Below, piece after piece: positions 16,594 to 25,513 of a DNA stretch of 64,000 bases. The notes below the pieces were generated by a model, which was given only the letters and a program-made list of their open reading frames with translations, was not told the origin of the DNA and searched no databases. A program made the translations under genes and the position numbers. The DNA comes from Fulvivirga ligni. GTDB lineage: Bacteria > Bacteroidota > Bacteroidia > Cytophagales > Cyclobacteriaceae. The stretch spans positions 5,783,501 to 5,847,500 of the forward strand of contig NZ_CP089979.1 of NCBI RefSeq assembly GCF_021389935.1, written 5' to 3'. Position 1 is the stretch's first letter; every line of letters starts with the position of its first letter.

Positions 16594-17094
16594 TTATTTC
16601 ACAATTTGAAAGGCTCTGGCAGATGATTGCACATTCCATTTCTCTTCTCCATTATACCATACCTTAGTGCAGATCTCAAAGTTTTCTCCTCTCTGTATTT
16701 CACAGGCCAGCGTGCCCCTGTCATCTTCACCCCATTGAATATAGGTCACAGGATCATCCTCAGAAATAGCAGTATTAGGAAAAACTCTCATTACATATCC
16801 TTCACCCACCTCATTTTTATAAATTTTGAAACCCTTTGGAGCATCCATATTAGCGTTAAAATAGACTTCTTCTTCTCCATCTATCAAAAAGACTAAATCA
16901 ATATCACTTTCTGAATATGCATTAGGATTACTAGGGTCTAGCAGGTCGTTTCCATCCATATCTACCACTGTCATGGTTATATCTATATCTACTACCGCAG
17001 CATCTTGTCCTCCTGGCTCATCTTCTGAGCAGGAACTCAATATTAGTAAGGTTAGCATACTAAGAATGAGCGAGTGTTTGAGTATTTTTTTCAT
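16594..17094 (-). CDS. Predicted lipoprotein, unknown function
   Basis: 166 residues from the ATG at 17094 (MKKILKHSLILSML); an upstream start would place residues ahead of a good signal peptide. The lipobox is LILSSC with a following SEDEPGG, a typical Bacteroidota lipoprotein export context. The body has a lipocalin- or Ig-like beta pattern (DIDITMTVVDMDGNDLLDP) with no recognised domain. It converges on the tRNA-like RNA and shares its terminator. Confidence 0.75.
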   Translation of the reverse strand: MKKILKHSLILSMLTLLILSSCSEDEPGGQDAAVVDIDITMTVVDMDGNDLLDPSNPNAYSESDIDLVFLIDGEEEVYFNANMDAPKGFKIYKNEVGEGYVMRVFPNTAISEDDPVTYIQWGEDDRGTLACEIQRGENFEICTKVWYNGEEKWNVQSSARAFQIVK

Positions 17095-17367
17095 AGTTGT
17101 ATAAATTGATGATTGTAAGCTAATGAATTTCCGCATTAAAAACTGTGTGCAAATTCAACACAGTTCCATTTTAGTATAGACCCCAAAATGAATAAAAAAG
17201 TTGGAATTAAAACTATTCCCCCTTAAAATAATCACATAACCACATTTAACATAAAACACACTAAAAATCTACGGCTAAGTGAACAACAAGTACACAATCG
17301 TTTGTTATGATGGTATAATTGTGGCGGATTATTGTTAAATTAATTAGCTTCGTACAAACTACTGTTA

Positions 17368-18090
17368 ATGAAAGTATTATATCTGGTTCTTATTTTCACT
17401 GTTTCGTTGATATTTTCAGGACAAAGCCAGCAAATCGGCTTTAAGGATATAGACGAAAGCCAGGTGAGTCCATGGTATCCTAACATTGATTTAGAGTACC
17501 AGGGCACCTATCATTTCGGTGATTCAGAACTGGAATCCACATTGGTTATTGTAATCACGTCGGAAGATAGCTATGCTCAGATCAGATCCAAAACATGGTC
17601 AGTAGCTAAAAAGCAGTATTATTACGAATTCAGGAATCTTGACAGCGTTAAAATCATTGAAAACCGCTTTTTCTCTTCTCAAACTAAAGGCGAATTTGTA
17701 ATCTACAAGCAGGACAATCAGATGATTCGTACGCTAAAAGTGGATAACCCTTGGAGTGAGGTGGTAGAGCCCGGCAACTATGAGCTAGGCTATAAATACG
17801 GATCTGTCAAGCGGTATTATGATGGCGATTATATCAAAGGATCCACTGAACTGCTCACCACAAGAGAACTTGAAGCCCTACCTACCGCAGAACTTGAGCT
17901 GCTTAAAAACGAGATCTACGCCAGATACGGCATGAAATTTAGCGACAGAAATCTCAAAAAGCACTTCAAACAAAAAGAATGGTATACAGAGCAATATGAC
18001 GATGTAAATCAATTCTTAACAGAGCTTGAGAAGAAGAATCTGAGGAGTATAGAAGCCGTTGAAACTCGCAACACTGCACAAATAGACTAG
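17368..18090 (+). CDS. Exported YARHG-domain protein
   Basis: 240 residues with a signal peptide (about 1-20, ending SGQS). The C-terminal 70 residues contain the YARHG domain: LTTRELEALPTAELELLKN, then EIYARYGMKFSDRNLKKHF, with the diagnostic Y-A-R-Y-G variant, and WYTEQYDDV. YARHG domains are extracellular and often linked to peptidases or cell-wall proteins in other bacteria; no biochemical role is established. It starts a two-gene unit with the PhzF-like gene, 2 bases apart. Confidence 0.85.
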   Translation: MKVLYLVLIFTVSLIFSGQSQQIGFKDIDESQVSPWYPNIDLEYQGTYHFGDSELESTLVIVITSEDSYAQIRSKTWSVAKKQYYYEFRNLDSVKIIENRFFSSQTKGEFVIYKQDNQMIRTLKVDNPWSEVVEPGNYELGYKYGSVKRYYDGDYIKGSTELLTTRELEALPTAELELLKNEIYARYGMKFSDRNLKKHFKQKEWYTEQYDDVNQFLTELEKKNLRSIEAVETRNTAQID

Positions 18091-18092
18091 AC

Positions 18093-18872
18093 ATGATCAC
18101 ATTATATCAGGTAGATGCTTTTGCTGAAAAGGTATTTACAGGCAACCCCGCGGGAGTTTGCATTTTAGAGCATTGGCTTGAAGATAAGCTCATGCAAAAT
18201 ATTGCAGCTGAAAATAATCTGGCAGAGACCGCCTTTGCTGTTAAAAACCCTGACGGGTATGATATTAGATGGTTTACTCCAATGGTAGAAGTAGATCTGT
18301 GCGGGCACGCTACTATGGCTACTGCCCATGTAATTTTCAATTACTATGATCACCCTACTGATATCATCAAGTTCCAATCTAGAAACAGCGGATCTCTGGA
18401 AGTGGCAAAAAATCATGATCAGTTGACTCTTAATTTCCCTGTGGATGAGCTCCATGAGATTGAACCACTGCCTGAATTCAAGAAATGGCTGGGCAAAACT
18501 CCGTTAGCCTTTAAAGGGAAATCAGACTATTTGTTGGTCTTGGATAGCCAACAAGAAGTTATAGATGTAGTGCTGAATAAAGAATTGATGAGCACCGTAG
18601 ATGCAAGAGGATTTATTGTTACCGCACCTGGAGATTCTACAGATTTTGTTTCTCGCTGGTTCGGTCCATTAGTGGGTGTGGACGAAGATCCGGTAACAGG
18701 TTCAGCTCACACAACACTTACACCCTACTGGGCTAAAAGGCTAGGTAAAACAGATCTTAGTGCCAGACAACTATCTAAACGAGGAGGCTCTTTACAATGC
18801 AAGCTTGATGGTGACAGAGTATACATGAGCGGCAAAGCCATCACCTACTTAAAAGGGGAAATTTACGTTTAG
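18093..18872 (+). CDS. PhzF-family isomerase/epimerase-like protein
   Basis: 259 residues. The start YQVDAFAEKVFTGNPAGVC is the PhzF signature, with NNLAETAFAV carrying the expected catalytic glutamate (about residue 46) and GVDEDPVTGSAHTTL the second conserved block. The fold is the diaminopimelate epimerase-like double barrel. PhzF itself acts in phenazine synthesis, but most homologues, like this one outside any phenazine cluster, have unknown substrates. It is cytosolic and converges on the glutaminyl cyclase gene. Confidence 0.92.
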   Translation: MITLYQVDAFAEKVFTGNPAGVCILEHWLEDKLMQNIAAENNLAETAFAVKNPDGYDIRWFTPMVEVDLCGHATMATAHVIFNYYDHPTDIIKFQSRNSGSLEVAKNHDQLTLNFPVDELHEIEPLPEFKKWLGKTPLAFKGKSDYLLVLDSQQEVIDVVLNKELMSTVDARGFIVTAPGDSTDFVSRWFGPLVGVDEDPVTGSAHTTLTPYWAKRLGKTDLSARQLSKRGGSLQCKLDGDRVYMSGKAITYLKGEIYV

Positions 18873-18877
18873 GCGAT

Positions 18878-19693
18878 TTACTTATCGAGTAATGTGACTT
18901 CATAAATCTTTGGCCACATCTTACCTGTTATAAGCATTTTCTTAGTCTCAGGATTATAGGCTATGCCATTCATTTCCTGAGCTTTAGGGTTAATGGCTCT
19001 AGCTTCCTGAGCGAAGGCATCGAACTTGAGAACACCTTTTACCTCGCCATTAGAAGGATCGATTTTTACTATTTTATTAGACAACCAAATATTAGCATAA
19101 ACAAAGCCATTGATATACTCTAGCTCGTTGAGACTATCTCTAGGCACTCCGTTTTGCATCACTCCGATGGTCTTCTTCACCTTTAAAGATTCAGGATCAA
19201 GCACTTTAAGATAGCTGGTACCATCACTCATGTAGAGGTCGGTGCTATCTGAAGTAAGCCCCCAGCCTTCCTGACCTGGAATTTGGAATCGGCCTAGCTC
19301 CTCAAAGGTGTTGAAATCATAGATAAAGCCAACCCTTGATTTATAAGTGAGTTGATAAAGCTTGTCATTTAAAACACATATGCCTTCTCCAAAAAACTGA
19401 GTCTTATCCAGCTCTACCTTCACATCAATTTCACCGGTTTGCATATTCACCACACCAAAAAGAGATCTGGTGTTTGATAAAGATTTTGGCGAACCGGTGC
19501 TTTCAAAAAGCTGACCATCATAATATTGAAGACCTTCTGTAAAGGCATTCACATCATGTGGATAGAAGCCTGAGTATACTGTTTCTAAAGTGGGCACTGC
19601 ATTGACTACAGTCTGGGTTTTCTTCTCCTCACTTTTTTTATTTTCACAAGACAGTAAACCAAGCACACACAACGCAACTAATATTCTCTTCAT
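18878..19693 (-). CDS. Glutaminyl-peptide cyclotransferase, lipoprotein
   Basis: 271 residues with an SPII signal (VLGLLSC, cysteine at about 16). The plant/bacterial-type glutamine cyclotransferase propeller is recognised by FTEGLQYYDGQLFESTGSPK, the conserved GEGICVLNDKLYQLTYK and EMNGIAYNPETKKMLITGK. This family converts N-terminal glutamine to pyroglutamate in exported peptides and proteins. It is anchored in the periplasm or outer membrane. An inverted repeat and a 12-base direct repeat lie just before its start (19695-19732). Confidence 0.9.
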   Translation of the reverse strand: MKRILVALCVLGLLSCENKKSEEKKTQTVVNAVPTLETVYSGFYPHDVNAFTEGLQYYDGQLFESTGSPKSLSNTRSLFGVVNMQTGEIDVKVELDKTQFFGEGICVLNDKLYQLTYKSRVGFIYDFNTFEELGRFQIPGQEGWGLTSDSTDLYMSDGTSYLKVLDPESLKVKKTIGVMQNGVPRDSLNELEYINGFVYANIWLSNKIVKIDPSNGEVKGVLKFDAFAQEARAINPKAQEMNGIAYNPETKKMLITGKMWPKIYEVTLLDK

Positions 19694-19694
19694 A

Positions 19695-19732
19695 GGGCTT
19701 AACTCATTGAAATTAAGCCCTGAAATTAAGCC
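19695..19732. repeat. Inverted repeat plus 12-base tandem repeat in a short gap
   Basis: GGGCTTAA (19695-19702) and TTAAGCCC (19713-19720) form a perfect 8-base inverted repeat starting 1 base before the glutaminyl cyclase ATG. TGAAATTAAGCC occurs twice (19708-19719 and 19721-19732) with a 13-base period. The segment lies in the 5' leader of the cyclase gene, so it could be an operator or an mRNA hairpin. Confidence 0.5.
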
Positions 19733-19748
19733 AGTGGGTTGAAAAAGA

Positions 19749-20162
19749 CTAGTGTGGCAGCTTATCTTTTACTAAACCATAGAAAAAGGTGCCGAAAACA
19801 GCAGATATCATTACTACTATGAATACAGTAAAACCTTTACCAATTAGAATATACATAGGTCCAGGACATGCTCCTGTTAGCGCCCAGCCTAATCCGAAGA
19901 AAATACCACCGAACAAATAGCGCTTCCAGCCTTTATCTTTTGGTGGCACATGAATGAAGTTGCCATACATATCCTTTGACTTCAACTTTTTAGCTAAAGC
20001 CAACAATATCATTCCCGTAACCACAGCAGAACCAATCACGCCATACATGTGAAATGACTGAAACCTGAACATTTCGTATATTCTATACCATGAGATTACC
20101 TCAGCCTTTATGAGAACTAGACCAAACGCGATTCCTAGAATTAAAAACTTTAAGTATTTCAT
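19749..20162 (-). CDS. YeeE/YedE-like membrane protein (DUF6691 half)
   Basis: 137 residues with four predicted membrane helices and the motif TGACPGPMYILIGKG, which has the conserved cysteine of YeeE/YedE (thiosulfate-uptake-like) proteins. It pairs with the following 188-residue protein: in many Bacteroidota and Proteobacteria the two halves are separate adjacent genes. Its start shares one base with the upstream stop. It probably moves a sulfur compound such as thiosulfate across the inner membrane (inference from family). Confidence 0.85.
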   Translation of the reverse strand: MKYLKFLILGIAFGLVLIKAEVISWYRIYEMFRFQSFHMYGVIGSAVVTGMILLALAKKLKSKDMYGNFIHVPPKDKGWKRYLFGGIFFGLGWALTGACPGPMYILIGKGFTVFIVVMISAVFGTFFYGLVKDKLPH

Positions 20163-20728
20163 TATAAAGACACGAAAATTGGGATTAGAAAATAAGTACT
20201 AATAAGGCCGCCGATAAAAAAGCCAATCACAGCAATTAATGAAGGTAATTGCAAGCTACTCAGCCCAGTGATAGCATGTCCGGAAGTACATCCACCAGCA
20301 TAGCGAGCTCCAAAACCAACTAAAAATCCTCCAAACACCATAAAAATGATTCCTCTCAAAGTAAGAAGTTGATCCCAGTCGAAAATTTCGGCAGGCTCCA
20401 TCGTAACACCTGGGTTACTGATACCCATGGCTTTAAACTCCTGAACCACAGTTTCATCCAGCACCATTGCATTAGGATTATTAAGCCAAACTGCGGCTAT
20501 TATACCACCCAGAAACGCTCCCAGAACAAATACTAAATTCCAGTTTTGCGCTTTCCAATCGAACCTGAAAAAATCTGCAAATCGTCCTGCTCCACCAATA
20601 CTACACATGGAACGGAAGGTAGATGAAACTCCAAAAGTTTTGCCCGAATAAAACATCAGATACATGATAACGGCAATCAAAGGTCCGGCCACATACCAGG
20701 GCCAGGGACTAACTAAATATTCAACCAT
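20162..20728 (-). CDS. YeeE/YedE-family sulfur-compound transporter half
   Basis: 188 residues, several membrane helices. The signature [21 protein letters not shown] contains the conserved cysteine used by YeeE-type thiosulfate transporters. It is coupled to the DUF6691 half downstream and lies 8 bases behind the TauE/SafE-like gene. In other genomes this trio often accompanies persulfide dioxygenase and rhodanese genes; those are not seen here. Confidence 0.88.
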   Translation of the reverse strand: MVEYLVSPWPWYVAGPLIAVIMYLMFYSGKTFGVSSTFRSMCSIGGAGRFADFFRFDWKAQNWNLVFVLGAFLGGIIAAVWLNNPNAMVLDETVVQEFKAMGISNPGVTMEPAEIFDWDQLLTLRGIIFMVFGGFLVGFGARYAGGCTSGHAITGLSSLQLPSLIAVIGFFIGGLISTYFLIPIFVSL

Positions 20729-20736
20729 TCTTAATA

Positions 20737-21534
20737 TTAAATTTCAAAAAATACTTCAGCCAGTATAATGTATACCCCCATACATAATACAAACCATCCA
20801 AAAATTGCTTTCAAATGTTTATTAGAGATTTTTTTGGCAATGGCCATTCCTATGAAGATCCCCGCCACAGCAATGAGGGAGAACTCCAACAGAAAGACCC
20901 AATCAATGACTCTTTCAGTGACATCACCTAAAAACCCTATTAAAGACTGACTTGAAATGATAAGTAATGAAGTGCCAACGGCTGATTTCATGGGAATACC
21001 CGCTAATAACACCAATGCAGGAATAATCAGAAAGCCGCCTCCTGCACCTACTATTCCGGCTATTAAACCTACCACTAACCCCACTACAACCAACATATAC
21101 GGGTGAGTGTGAGTGGCTTTTTGTTGATAACCATCTCCTCCAGCCCGGATCATAGAAAAGGCAGCTAATATCATAAGTACAGCAAATAATATCATCACTG
21201 CGACTTCTTTAGTAAGCTCAAATCCGTTTATTTCTAATATCTGACTGGGAATAGCTGGAACAATAAACTTACGGGTTATAAAAACCGATATCATGGAAGG
21301 GATAGCAAAGGTGAATGCAGACTTAAACTCCAACATGCCCTTTTTAATAGCATTAATAGCGCCTACACCCGCTGAAACTCCAACCACAAATAAAGAATAG
21401 GCCGTTGCCAAAATAGGGTTAATGCCAATAACGTACACCAGTAATGGCACTGTTAAGATTGAGCCTCCTCCCCCGGTAAGACCTAAGCTTAAGCCTATAA
21501 GAACGGCTGATAAATAACCTAAGAATATTTCCAT
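20737..21534 (-). CDS. TauE/SafE-family sulfite/anion exporter
   Basis: 265 residues from the ATG at 21534 (MEIFLGYLSAVLIG); a TTG three codons earlier is less likely. About eight membrane helices in two repeats. The family glycine-rich loops are visible twice: LTGGGGSILTVPLLVY and IVGAGGGFLIIPALVLL. Members export sulfite, sulfoacetate or related anions. With YeeE/YedE genes downstream, this suggests a small operon for handling inorganic sulfur compounds. Confidence 0.9.
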   Translation of the reverse strand: MEIFLGYLSAVLIGLSLGLTGGGGSILTVPLLVYVIGINPILATAYSLFVVGVSAGVGAINAIKKGMLEFKSAFTFAIPSMISVFITRKFIVPAIPSQILEINGFELTKEVAVMILFAVLMILAAFSMIRAGGDGYQQKATHTHPYMLVVVGLVVGLIAGIVGAGGGFLIIPALVLLAGIPMKSAVGTSLLIISSQSLIGFLGDVTERVIDWVFLLEFSLIAVAGIFIGMAIAKKISNKHLKAIFGWFVLCMGVYIILAEVFFEI

Positions 21535-21551
21535 ATCATTCAAATCTAATT

Positions 21552-21559
21552 CAAAGGTA
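21552..21559 (-). promoter_or_regulatory. Probable -7 element for the tauE-yeeE operon
   Basis: On the minus strand the sequence reads TACCTTTG, a perfect TAnnTTTG match. Transcription would start about 10 bases before the TauE ATG. A well-spaced TTTG element upstream is not seen (the nearest is 26 bases away), so the call is moderate. Confidence 0.4.
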
Positions 21560-21601
21560 GTAGGCCGTTAGTTATAGTTTAGTAACAAAAATCACATAGC
21601 C

Positions 21602-22678
21602 TTAATAGCTGGTATCAGTAATCTTTGTTACTCCTCTATAAGTCCAGTAAATGATTGATGTGTAACCCAATACGAAGGGTAACCCAATACAAGCAAGGAT
21701 GAACATGGTCTTTAAAGTATAATCAGAAGAGGCCGAATTATAGATATCCAGATTGTACTCTGGAGAAAGGTTTGAAACCATCATATTCGGAAATAAACCT
21801 AAGGCAAAGAATAAGATAATCGCCATCATCATCAGCGCTGAAGATACAAAGGCATTTAGAGGCTTACTTTTAACCAGAGATCTATGAATATTTAGTATGG
21901 CCAAGGCGTTTAATACCACCACGATCCACGCAATTACAGACACAATTATTTGATTATGAGCAATTAGCGGATGTGGCTCATCAATGTGTTCTATCAACCC
22001 GAAAGAGAAATTTGCCAGCATTTCAGGCCTTTTTAGCATAGTAAAGAAGGTGGTGATGGCATAGAAGGGCACAAAAATATAGTACGCTCTGAAAGCCCAT
22101 CTTTTCACTCTTTCTTTCAATTGGCCTTCTGTTTTTAAGTTGAGATAGATGGCCCCATGCATACTGAACATAATAAGATTAAATACGCCAGTGAGCACCG
22201 TGTACGGACTTATCAAATCAAGAAAAGAGCCCTGATACTCCATGTCACTCCCAATTTTGAAGCCCATAATAACATTTCCGATGGCTACGCCGAATAAAAG
22301 GGCAGCAAAGATAGACCCTATGGAAAAGGCCACGTCCCAGAATTTACGCCAACCTTTCATATCTTCTTTGCTCCTGAACTCAATAGAAACAGCCCTAAAA
22401 ATAAGTGCGAACAGCAAAATCATAAAAGGCAAATAAAACCCTGAAAATGCAGTAGCATATACATGCGGAAATGCCGCAAATAAAGCTCCTCCAGCTGTTA
22501 CTAACCACACCTCATTCCCATCCCACACAGGGCCAATGGAGTTCAACAAAATTCTTCTGTCATGATCTCCTTTCGCAAAAAGATGCAATGCTCCTACTCC
22601 AAGGTCAAAGCCATCCAGAATAGCATAACCGGTTAGCAAGAAACCAACGATAATAAACCATAGAACCTGATAATCCAT
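21602..22678 (-). CDS. cydB: Cytochrome bd ubiquinol oxidase subunit II
   Basis: 358 residues, nine predicted membrane helices. The start ILDGFDLGVGALHLF and the motif GPVWDGNEVWLVTAGGALFAAFP are diagnostic of CydB. It pairs with CydA to form the high-affinity terminal oxidase that reduces oxygen to water with quinol and does not pump protons. Its start lies 1 base behind the cydA stop. No cydDC or cydX gene of the usual type follows. Confidence 0.96.
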   Translation of the reverse strand: MDYQVLWFIIVGFLLTGYAILDGFDLGVGALHLFAKGDHDRRILLNSIGPVWDGNEVWLVTAGGALFAAFPHVYATAFSGFYLPFMILLFALIFRAVSIEFRSKEDMKGWRKFWDVAFSIGSIFAALLFGVAIGNVIMGFKIGSDMEYQGSFLDLISPYTVLTGVFNLIMFSMHGAIYLNLKTEGQLKERVKRWAFRAYYIFVPFYAITTFFTMLKRPEMLANFSFGLIEHIDEPHPLIAHNQIIVSVIAWIVVVLNALAILNIHRSLVKSKPLNAFVSSALMMMAIILFFALGLFPNMMVSNLSPEYNLDIYNSASSDYTLKTMFILACIGLPFVLGYTSIIYWTYRGVTKITDTSY

Positions 22679-22679
22679 A

Positions 22680-24068
22680 TTATTTAAGGCTTTCGTTTAG
22701 TGAATCAAACTGTTCATGTCTTTCTCTATAATCTGTCTCCATTTGAGCATGAGACTCAGGACCATGCTTTATCTCCTTATTTAGCACATAAAGCCATACA
22801 AAAAGCAAGAGTAAGTATACAAGTCCGAAAAGGATCAAAGAGGTCCATACTTCAGGGGCTGAGACAGCTTTGGAAATTCCATCTTCCGTTCTGAGTAATC
22901 CATATACTAACCAGGGCTGCCTGCCTCTTTCCGCAGAATACCAACCAGCCTGATTGGCTATTACCGGAAGGATTACGGAAGCTACAAAAAGCTTTAGAAG
23001 CCATCGTTTGTTGAACAGGCTTTTCCTCCACCTGAAGAATAGTGCCAATAAGGTTATCCCAATAAAAAACATTCCAAGTGCTATCATGATATGATAACTC
23101 TGAAATACATGGTTTACCGGCGGCCTATCTTCTTTTGCAAACTGATCTAACCCTTTCACCTCATAATCAAAATCCCAGCTTAGCAGGTAACTCAAAGCTC
23201 CAGGCACCGCTATCCCATGAGTGGTCTCTGTTTCCTCATCTACATAACCCATCAGATACATGGGGGCATTTTCTTGGGTCTCATACAAACCTTCAAAAGC
23301 GGCCATTTTTGCCGGCTGATGTTCATAGGCCACATGCGCACTGATATGCCCTACCCATGGTTGTAACAGAGAAGCGCAGGCCGCTACTATTAGCGCTATG
23401 GTGAAAGACTTTTGAGCGAACTCCAAATGTTTTTTCTTCAATAAGAAATAGGCAGAAACAGAAAGCACCAAAAAGGCTCCTTGAATAAATGCGCCTACAA
23501 TAGAATGCGCAAAGCGCGACATGGATGATGGACTGAATATCACCTGCCAGAAATCGGTGATCACGGCTCTTGTAAAGCCATTCATATCCTGTACCAGCTC
23601 ATAGGCCACAGGTGTTTGCTGCCAAGAATTAGCCACTATTATCCAAAAACCAGACATGATAGAGCCTAAGGCAACCATCATGGTGGCAAAAAGATGAAAA
23701 CCTGGCTTTACCTTATTCCAACCAAAAAGTAAAACTGCCAAAAATCCTGACTCAAGGAAAAAGGCAAAAATACCTTCGGCAGCCAACGGCGAACCAAAGA
23801 CATCACCCACAAAACGTGAATAAGTAGCCCAGTTAGTTCCAAACTCAAACTCCAGAACAATGCCAGTGGCCACCCCCACTGAAAAGTTAGCAGCAAAGAT
23901 TTTAATCCAAAACCTGGTGATTACTTCATACACTTTCTTTTTCGTGAAGTAGTATAAAGATTCAAACACCACCAGCAACAAGCCCAGGCCTATACTAAAA
24001 GGTGGAAATATGTAATGAAACATGGCTGTGAATGCAAACTGCAGTCTGGATAAGTCTTCTACACTCAT
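22680..24068 (-). CDS. cydA: Cytochrome bd ubiquinol oxidase subunit I
   Basis: 462 residues. The haem-ligand histidine lies in [12 protein letters not shown] (H18). [13 protein letters not shown] carries the second axial histidine, and [14 protein letters not shown] the conserved methionine. The motif GRQPWLVYG near 385 is the family hallmark. The quinol loop is short ([18 protein letters not shown] region), so this is the short-Q-loop type. The ATG overlaps the upstream small gene by four bases. Expression under low oxygen is usual for this oxidase but no specific operator was recognised. Confidence 0.96.
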   Translation of the reverse strand: MSVEDLSRLQFAFTAMFHYIFPPFSIGLGLLLVVFESLYYFTKKKVYEVITRFWIKIFAANFSVGVATGIVLEFEFGTNWATYSRFVGDVFGSPLAAEGIFAFFLESGFLAVLLFGWNKVKPGFHLFATMMVALGSIMSGFWIIVANSWQQTPVAYELVQDMNGFTRAVITDFWQVIFSPSSMSRFAHSIVGAFIQGAFLVLSVSAYFLLKKKHLEFAQKSFTIALIVAACASLLQPWVGHISAHVAYEHQPAKMAAFEGLYETQENAPMYLMGYVDEETETTHGIAVPGALSYLLSWDFDYEVKGLDQFAKEDRPPVNHVFQSYHIMIALGMFFIGITLLALFFRWRKSLFNKRWLLKLFVASVILPVIANQAGWYSAERGRQPWLVYGLLRTEDGISKAVSAPEVWTSLILFGLVYLLLLFVWLYVLNKEIKHGPESHAQMETDYRERHEQFDSLNESLK

Positions 24069-24253
24069 GATCTGGACTTTTTGAGGTAAATAAAAAGGGC
24101 TCCTATCCCAAATAGAAGCCCAATAATGCCTTTTATGATTTTTTTCGAGGGTACCGCCCCAATGGTGTCGGGCAATAGCGGCAACCGAACCAAGACATAG
24201 TATATAACTATCATGGCTAACACATAGATAAACAAGGTTTTATGCTTCTCCAC
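24065..24253 (-). CDS. Small two-helix membrane protein coupled to cydA
   Basis: 62 residues from a GTG start (EKHKTLFIYVLAMIV). Two hydrophobic helices (about 6-23 and 40-56) flank a loop with LPLLPDTIGAVPSKK; the C-terminus is basic. Its stop overlaps the cydA start by four bases (ATGA), so the two are translationally coupled. It is not like CydX/CydH, which are shorter, have one helix and usually follow cydB. An assembly or accessory role for the oxidase is possible but unproven. Confidence 0.6.
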   Translation of the reverse strand: MEKHKTLFIYVLAMIVIYYVLVRLPLLPDTIGAVPSKKIIKGIIGLLFGIGALFIYLKKSRS

Positions 24254-24408
24254 TATACTCGAAATTTATTACACGCCTCTAATTTAGACCTCAACTCTTG
24301 AAACACATTCTATTTTCAGGATTTAATTCACATAAATTTAATTGGCCAAATTTTTAGCTAAACCCAACTGCTTTTTAACTTGCAAACGCATTTATTTAAT
24401 CAGGAAAA

Positions 24409-25446
24409 ATGAAGAAAAACATACTATATCTAGCAGCAACAATTCTACTTATTAGCTGTGGAAAAAAGACTGAAGAGAAACACGAAGAAACAGTAGCTAA
24501 AGCACCAGAAATAACCATCTCAAAAATTGCTTTTGGCTCATGTACACATCAGCATGATAGGCTTCAGATGTGGGATGAGATAAGAGAACAAAATCCAGGT
24601 CTGATAATTCTTACCGGAGATAACATCTACTGCGACACCCATAGTATGGACACTTTAAAGAAAGAATATGACTTTCAAAAAAACAGACCTGATTATCAGG
24701 CCATGGTAAAAAGCGCCCCTACCATTGGTATATATGACGATCATGACTTTGGAGTTAATGATGGTGGAAAGATGTATCCGCAGAAAAAAGAGAGTAAGGC
24801 ATTGCTGCTAGATTTCCTCGATGTGCCCAAGGATAATGAAGTATACAACCATGAAGGTGCCTATCAGTCATATACCTATAATGATGGGAAGCTAAAAGTG
24901 ATCTTATTGGATACTCGCTATTTCAGAGATACCCTGGAGATTGACACCCAAACCGCTGCTCGCTATCTGGCCAATGCTGAGGGTGATATTTTAGGTGAAG
25001 AGCAATGGACATGGCTAGAGAAAGAGCTCAAAGAAAGTAAAGCCGACATTAACCTGATCATCAGCAGCATACAGATTATACCTGAGGAGCATCTTTATGA
25101 AAAATGGGCCAATTTCCCATCTGCCAGAAAAAGATTTTTCGATTTGATCAGTGCTACTCAACCGAAAGGAGCCATACTAATCAGCGGTGACAGGCATATG
25201 GCTGAAATATCGAAAATAGAACTGGAGAATTTACCTTATCCACTATACGAAATCACCTCTAGTGGCCTCACTCACACCTGGTCAAAAGAGAATCCTGAAG
25301 CCAACAAATATAGGGTTGAGAACAAGATAGTGAAGAAAAACTATGGTGTGTTGGAATTTAAATACCAAGATAATAAAGTTCAGACAACGATTGAAATTAA
25401 AGGAAACGCAGATAGTACGTTTTTAAGACATTCTTTCCTTTTGTAA
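24409..25446 (+). CDS. PhoD-like metallophosphatase, lipoprotein
   Basis: 345 residues with an SPII signal (ILLISC, cysteine at about 17). Metal-binding motifs of the PhoD-like phosphatase/phosphodiesterase family are present in order: FGSCTHQHD, ILTGDNIYCD, IYDDHDFGVND, and the late ISGDRHMAEIS. It is likely a periplasmic Ca/Fe-dependent phosphodiesterase. It has its own leader region and no phosphate-starvation genes nearby. Substrate not determined. Confidence 0.9.
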   Translation: MKKNILYLAATILLISCGKKTEEKHEETVAKAPEITISKIAFGSCTHQHDRLQMWDEIREQNPGLIILTGDNIYCDTHSMDTLKKEYDFQKNRPDYQAMVKSAPTIGIYDDHDFGVNDGGKMYPQKKESKALLLDFLDVPKDNEVYNHEGAYQSYTYNDGKLKVILLDTRYFRDTLEIDTQTAARYLANAEGDILGEEQWTWLEKELKESKADINLIISSIQIIPEEHLYEKWANFPSARKRFFDLISATQPKGAILISGDRHMAEISKIELENLPYPLYEITSSGLTHTWSKENPEANKYRVENKIVKKNYGVLEFKYQDNKVQTTIEIKGNADSTFLRHSFLL

Positions 25447-25513
25447 ATATTTGAAATGAGTTAAATAATGGTTATAATGGGTTATTGTAAATTAATCATT
25501 AACCCATTTCACC

